Origin: Anisus vortex
Lineage: Eukaryota > Mollusca > Gastropoda > Planorbidae
NCBI GenBank assembly: GCA_949126835.1
Contig: CASBPS010000092.1
Span: 1-64,000 of the forward strand
DNA length: 64,000 nt
Direction of reading: 5' to 3'
Shown here piece after piece: positions 58,705 to 64,000 of the stretch. The notes beneath the pieces are model-generated. The model saw only the letters and a list, made by a program, of their open reading frames with translations, searched no databases and had not been told where the DNA came from. Both the position numbers and the translations under genes were made by a program. Every line of letters begins with the position of its first letter. Position 1 is the stretch's first letter.

Positions 58705-61700
58705 CACATAAAATCGGCCTTCATCATGGTATTAACTTTATACCAAAAAAAAAACACATAAAATCAGCCTTCATCATGGTATATACTTTATATATAATAA
58801 AAATACATAAATCAGCCTTCATCATGGTGTATACTTTATATATAATAAAAACACATAAAATCAGCCTTCATCATGGTATATACTTTATATCTAATAAAAA
58901 CACATAAAATCAGCCTTCATCGTGGTATAAACTTTATATATAATAAAAACACACAAAATCAGCCTTCATCATGGTATATACTTTATATCTAATAAAAACA
59001 CACAAAATTAGCCTTCATCATGGTATATACTTTATATCTAATAAAAACACACAAAATCAGCCTTCATCATGGTATATACTTTATATCTAATAAAAAAACA
59101 CAAAATCAGCCTTCATCTTGGTATATACTTTATATCAAATAAAAACACATAAAATCAGCCTTCATCATGGTATATACTTTATATCTAATAAAAACACACA
59201 AAATCAGCCTTCATCATGGTATATACTTTATATCTAATAAAAACACATAAAATCAGCCTTCATCATAGTATATACTTTATATATCATAAAAACACATAAA
59301 ATCAGCCTTCATCATGGTAAATACTTTATATCTAATAAAAACACATAAAATAAGCCTTCATCGTGGTATATACTTTATATAAAATAAAAACACATAAAAT
59401 CAACCTTCTTCGTGGTATATACTTTATATCTAATAAAAACACATAAAATCAGCCTTCATCATGGTATATACTTTATATCAAATAAAAACACATAAAATCA
59501 GCCTTCATCATGGTATATACTTTATATCTAATAAAAACACATAAAATCAGCCTTCATCATGGTATATACTTTATATATAATAAAAACACATAAAATCAGC
59601 CTTCATCATGGTATATACTTTATATCAAATAAAAACACATAAAATCAACCTTCATCATGGTATATACTATATATCTAATAAAAACACATAAAATCAGCCT
59701 TCATCATGGTATATACTTTACATCTAATAAAAACACATAAAATCAGCCTTCATCATGGTATATACTTTATATCTAATAAAAACACATAAAATCAACCATC
59801 ATCATAGTATATACTTTATATCTAATAAAAACACATAAAATCAGCCTTCATCATGGTATATACTTTATATCTAATAAAAACACATAAAATTAGCCTTCAT
59901 CATGGTATATACTTTAAATCTAATAGAACACATAAAATCAGTCTTCATCATGGTATATACTTTATATATAATAAAAACACATAAAATCAGCCTTCATCAT
60001 GGTATATACTTTATATCTAATAAAAACACACAAAATCAGCCTTAATCATGGTATATACTTTATATCAAATAAAAACACACAAAATCAGCCTTCATCATGG
60101 TATATACTTTATATCTAATAAAAACACATAAAATCAGCCTTCATCATGGTATATATTTTATATATAATAAAAACACACAAAATCAGCCTTCATCATGGTA
60201 TATACTTTATATCTAATAAAAACACATAAAATCAGCCTTCATCATGGTATATACTTTATATCTAATAAAAACACATAAAATCAGCCTTTATCATGGTATA
60301 TACTTTATATCTAATAAAAACACATAAAATCAGCCTTTATCATGGTATATACTTTATATCTAATAAAAACACACAAAATCAGCCTTCATCATGGTATATA
60401 CTTTATGTCTAATAAAAACACATAAAATCAGCCTTCATCATTGTATATACTTTATATATAATAAAAACACATAAAATCAGCCTTCATCATGGTATATACT
60501 TTATATATAATAAAAACACATAAAATCAGCCTTCATCATGGTATATACTTTATATATAATAAAAACACATAAAATAAGCCTTCATCATGGTATATACTTT
60601 ATATATAATAAAAACACATAAAATAAGCCTTCATCATGGTATATACTTTATATCTAATAAAAACACACAAAATCAGCCTTCATCATGGTATATACTTTAT
60701 ATCAAATTAAAACACATAAAATCAGCCTTCATCATGGTATATACTTTATATCTAATAAAAACACACAAAATCAGCCTTCATCGTGGTATATACTTTATAT
60801 ATAATAAAAACACACAAAATCAGCCTTCATCATGGTATATACTTTATTTCTAATAAAAACACATAAAATCAGCCTTCATCATGGTATATACTTTATATCT
60901 AATAAAAACACATAAAATAAGCCTTCATCATTGTATATACTTTATATCTAATAAAAACACATAAAATCAGAGTTCATCATGGTATATACTTTATATCTAA
61001 TAAAAACACATAAAATCAGCCTTCATCATGGTATATACTTTATATATAATAAAAACACACTAAATTAGCCTTCATCATGGTATATACTTTATATCAAATA
61101 AAAACACACAAAATCAGCCTTCATCATGGTATATACTTTATATCAAATAAAACACATAAAATCAGCCTTCATCGTGGTATATACTTTATATCTAATAAAA
61201 ACACATAAAATCAGCCTTCATCATGGTATATACTTTATATCTAATAAAAACACATAAAATCAGCCTTCATCATGGTATATACTTTAAAGCTAATAAAAAC
61301 ACATAAAATAAGCCTTCATCATGGTATATACTTTATATATAATAAAAACACATAAAATCAGCCTTCATCATGGTATATACTTTATATATAATAAAAACAC
61401 ATAAAATCAGCCTTAATCATGGTATATACTTTATATCAAATAAAAACACACAAAATCAGCCTTCATCGTGGTATATACTTTATATATAATAAAAACAATT
61501 AAAATCAGCCTTCATCATGGTATGTACTTTATATATAATAAAAACACACAAAATCAGCCTTCATCATGGTATATACTTTATATCTAATACAAACACATAA
61601 AATCAGCCTTCATCATGGTATATACTTTATATCTAATAAAAACACACAAAATCAGCCTTCATCATGGTATATACTTTATATCAAATAAAAACACATAAAT

Positions 61701-64000
61701 TCAGCCTTCATTATGGTATATACTTTATATCTAATAAAAACACATAAAATCAGCCTTCATCATTGTATATATTTTATATATAATAAAAACACACAAAATA
61801 ATCCTTCATCATTGTATATACTTTATATCTAATAAAAACACATAAAATCAGCCTTCATCATGGTATATACTTTATGTCTAATAAAAACACATAAAATAAG
61901 CCTTCATCATGGTATTAACTTTATACCAAAAAAAAACCACATAAAATCAGCCTTCATCATGGTATATACTTTATATATAATAAAAATAAATAAATCAGCC
62001 TTCATCATGGTGTATACTTTATATATAATAAAAACACATAAAATCAGCCTTCATCATGGTATATACTTTATATCTAATAAAAACACATAAAATCAGCCTT
62101 CATCGTGGTATATACTTTATATATAATAAAAACACACAAAATCAGCCTTCATCATGGTATATACTTTATATCTAATAAAAACACACAAAATTAGCCTTCA
62201 TCATGGTATATACTTTATATCTAATAAAAACACACAAAATCAGCCTTCATCATGGTATATACTTTATATCTAATAAAAAAACACAAAATCAGCCTTCATC
62301 TTGGTATATACTTTATATCAAATAAAAACACATAAAATCAGCCTTCATCATGGTATATACTTTATGTCTAATAAAAACACATAAAATCAGCCTTCATCAA
62401 GGTATATACTTTATATCTAATAAAAACACATAAAATTAGCCTTCATCATGGTATATACTTTATATATAATAAAAACACATAAAATCAGCCTTCATCATGG
62501 TATATACTTTATATATAATAAAAACACATAAAATCAGCCTTCATCATGGTATATACTTTATATCTAATAAAAACACATAAAATCAGCCTTCATCATGGTA
62601 TATACTTTATATCTAATAAAAACACATAAAATCAGCCATCATCATGGTATATACTTTATATATAATAAAAACACATAAAAACAGCCTTCATCATGGTATA
62701 TACTTTATATATAATAAAAACACACAAAATCAGCCTTCATCATGGTATATATTTTATATTAAATAAAAACACATAAAATCAGCCTTCATCATGGTATATA
62801 CTTTATATCTAATAAAAACACACAAACTCAGCCTTCATCATGGTATATACTTTATATCTAATAAAAACACATAAAATCAGCGTTCATCATGGTATATACT
62901 TTATATCTAATAGAAACACATAAAATCAGCCTTCATCATGGTATATACTTTATATATAATAAAAACACACTAAATTAGCCTTCATCATGGTATATACTTT
63001 TTATCAAATAAAAACACACAAAATCAGCCTTCATCATGGTATATACTTTATATCAAATAAAACACATAAAATCAGCCTTCATCGTGGTATATACTTTATA
63101 TCTAATAAAAACACATAAAATCAGCCTTCATCATGGTATATACTTTATATCTAATAAAAACACATAAAATCAGCCTTCATCATGGTATATACTTTAAAGC
63201 TAATAAAAACACATAAAATAAGCCTTCATCATGGTATATACTTTATATATAATAAAAACACATAAAATCAGCCTTCATCATGGTATATACTTTATATATA
63301 ATAAAAACACATAAAATCAGCCTTAATCATGGTATATACTTTATATAAAAAAAACACACAAAATCAGCCTTCATCGTGGTATATACTTTATATATAATAA
63401 AAACATTTAAAATCAGCCTTCATCATGGTATGTACTTTATATATAATAAAAACACACAAAATCAGCCTTCATCATGGTATATACTTTATATCTAATAAAA
63501 ACACATAAAATCAGCCTTCATCATGGTATATACTTTATATCTAATAAAAACACATAAAATCAGCCTTCATCATGGTATATACTTTAAAGCTAATAAAAAC
63601 ACATAAAATAAGCCTTCATCATGGTATATACTTTATATATAATAAAAACACATAAAATCAGCCTTCATCATGGTATATACTTTATATATAATAAAAACAC
63701 ATAAAATCAGCCTTAATCATGGTATATACTTTATATAAAAAAAACACACAAAATCAGCCTTCATCGTGGTATATACTTTATATATAATAAAAACATTTAA
63801 AATCAGCCTTCATCATGGTATGTACTTTATATATAATAAAAACACACAAAATCAGCCTTCATCATGGTATATACTTTATATCTAATACAAACACATAAAA
63901 TCAGCCTTCATCATGGTATATACTTTATATCTAATAAAAACACACAAAATCAGCCTTCATCATGGTATATACTTTATATCAAATAAAAACACATAAATTC
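58705..64000 (+). repeat. Right-hand block, relatives of the 24-29-kb segment
   Basis: ATTAAC with ACCAAAAAAA monomers occur at 58,731 and 61,914 (3,183 bp, about 65 monomers). CATAGTATATAC, GGTAAATAC, CGTGG and CAACCTTCTTC run in order at about 59,270-59,410. Cassette B and C markers (GTATGTAC, TAATCC, CTTGG, CAAGG, AGCCATC, AAAACAGCC) follow at 61.5-62.8 kb. The order matches 26.4-29.2 kb and part of 2.0-3.8 kb. The array continues past the window. Confidence 0.8.
63080..63860 (+). repeat. 390-bp tandem duplication (8-mer)
   Basis: The AAAGCTAATAAAAAC monomer is at 63,196 and 63,586, 390 bp apart. The following monomers (ATAAGCC, CTTAATC, a shortened ATAAAAAAAACAC copy, CGTGG, AACATTTAAAATC and GTATGTAC) repeat in the same order. 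The shortened copy accounts for 390 rather than 392 bp. Near-identity and a single extra copy make this one of the youngest events in the window. Confidence 0.88.

Larger units (their letters stand above)
45430..58705 (+). repeat. ~6-7-kb segmental tandem duplication
   Basis: Private markers pair across this interval. CAAGTTATATAC is at 45,981 and 52,302 and GCATGTAC at 46,573 and 52,894 (both 6,321 bp, 129 monomers). The TACATAATAAAA monomer is at 47,171 and 53,494. The ATAAGCC with CTCAAGTTAT monomer is at 48,861 and 55,282, and AGTTTTCATC at about 49,105 and 55,526 (6,421 bp). CATAATATATAC is at 51,471 and 58,678. Copy 1 is about 45,430-51,500 and copy 2 about 51,750-58,705. Offsets grow from 129 to 147 monomers because copy 2 carries an extra internal duplication near 55.4-57.3 kb. 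Confidence 0.85.
550..64000 (+). repeat. 49-bp satellite DNA array (~1,290-1,300 monomers)
   Basis: From about 550 to the end of the window the same 49-bp unit repeats head to tail in one orientation, without any inserted non-satellite DNA that I could see. Spacing is directly readable: CATGG starts at 592, 641, 690, 739, 788 and 837. The consensus is 75.5% AT with a strand bias (9 C to 3 G) and no CpG. Landmarks are CATGGTATATAC (sites 1-12), CTAATAAAAAC (20-30) and ATCAGCCTTCAT (38-49). Most monomers differ from the consensus at zero to three sites. The commonest alternatives are site 20 C to A, site 21 T to A and site 34 T to C. The first copy is truncated at its 5' side (550-591) and the array runs off the window at the right. 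Such homogeneous arrays are typical of eukaryotic heterochromatin. Chromosomal location and species cannot be read from the sequence. Confidence 0.98.

Noticed and set aside
31299..62090. Similar open frames at 31,299, 34,531, 37,667, 47,011, 60,587 and 61,860
   Set aside because: Same explanation. The frames at 27,677 and 60,587 are nearly identical because the underlying satellite segments are duplicates, not because a protein is conserved.
550..64000. CRISPR array
   Set aside because: There are no spacers. Consecutive 49-bp units are continuous and nearly identical along their whole length, and no cas genes are present.
550..64000. Telomeric repeat or simple microsatellite
   Set aside because: The unit is 49 bp with a complex internal sequence. 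I see no TTAGGG-type or other short telomeric motif.
550..64000. CENP-B box
   Set aside because: The monomer lacks the TTCG and CGGG cores of the known 17-bp box. Absence does not exclude a centromeric role.
550..64000. Transposon or gene inserted within the array
   Set aside because: Reading through the array I found no stretch longer than about one monomer that departs from the 49-bp pattern. All irregular spacings are explained by indels or by monomer runs from elsewhere in the array.
550..64000. Inverted satellite segments
   Set aside because: All monomers appear in the same orientation. I saw no run of the reverse-complement landmark CCATGATGAAGG.

Overview
This window is almost entirely one eukaryotic satellite DNA array. 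Positions 1-549 are AT-rich, apparently single-copy flank with no convincing gene. From about 550 to the last base (64000) the sequence is a head-to-tail tandem repeat of a 49-bp monomer, all in one orientation: about 1,290-1,300 copies, cut off by the window's right edge. I see no protein-coding gene, RNA gene, transposon open reading frame, CRISPR array or prokaryotic signal. A sharp satellite edge, very large copy number and nested higher-order repeats suggest a eukaryotic (peri)centromeric, subtelomeric or heterochromatic block. I do not recognise the monomer as a named satellite and cannot name the species.

The monomer (a perfect consensus copy is at 641-689) has 21 A, 16 T, 9 C and 3 G, so 75.5% AT. 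Its landmarks are CATGGTATATAC (monomer sites 1-12), CTAATAAAAAC (20-30) and ATCAGCCTTCAT (38-49). Three frequently variable sites label individual monomers: site 20 C/A, site 21 T/A and site 34 T/C. Rarer private changes (such as CGTGG, CTCAAGG, AAAGTCAGCC, GAAAACACTT, AGCGTTC, ATCGGCC) act as barcodes. Since 49 = 3x16+1, the reading frame rotates at each monomer, so only short chance ORFs exist.

The barcodes show a layered history. 550-4,089: mixed monomers at the array edge. 4,090-6,931: two tandem copies of a 1,421-bp 29-mer. 6,513-11,905: two copies of a 2,695-bp 55-mer, itself made of 29-mer and 26-mer relatives. 12,630-19,300: a ~3.52-kb (72-mer) duplication containing a 538-bp 11-mer, present three times in tandem in its first half. 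19,300-22,850: mosaic of those families. 22,850-24,860: same family but full of single-base indels, possibly a local assembly-quality problem. 24,860-29,270: a ~63-mer relative. 29,270-48,000: many copies of a 1,372-bp 28-mer interrupted by cassettes also found near 3 kb and 62 kb. 45,430-58,705: a ~6-7-kb segmental duplication. 58,705-64,000: return of the 24-29-kb type, ending with a 390-bp 8-mer duplication.

No genes work together here. The interest lies in the organisation: a 49-bp unit whose trimer is exactly 147 bp (the nucleosome core length), and a record of unequal exchange at scales from 49 bp to about 7 kb. Block boundaries were found by eye from marker variants and are approximate.
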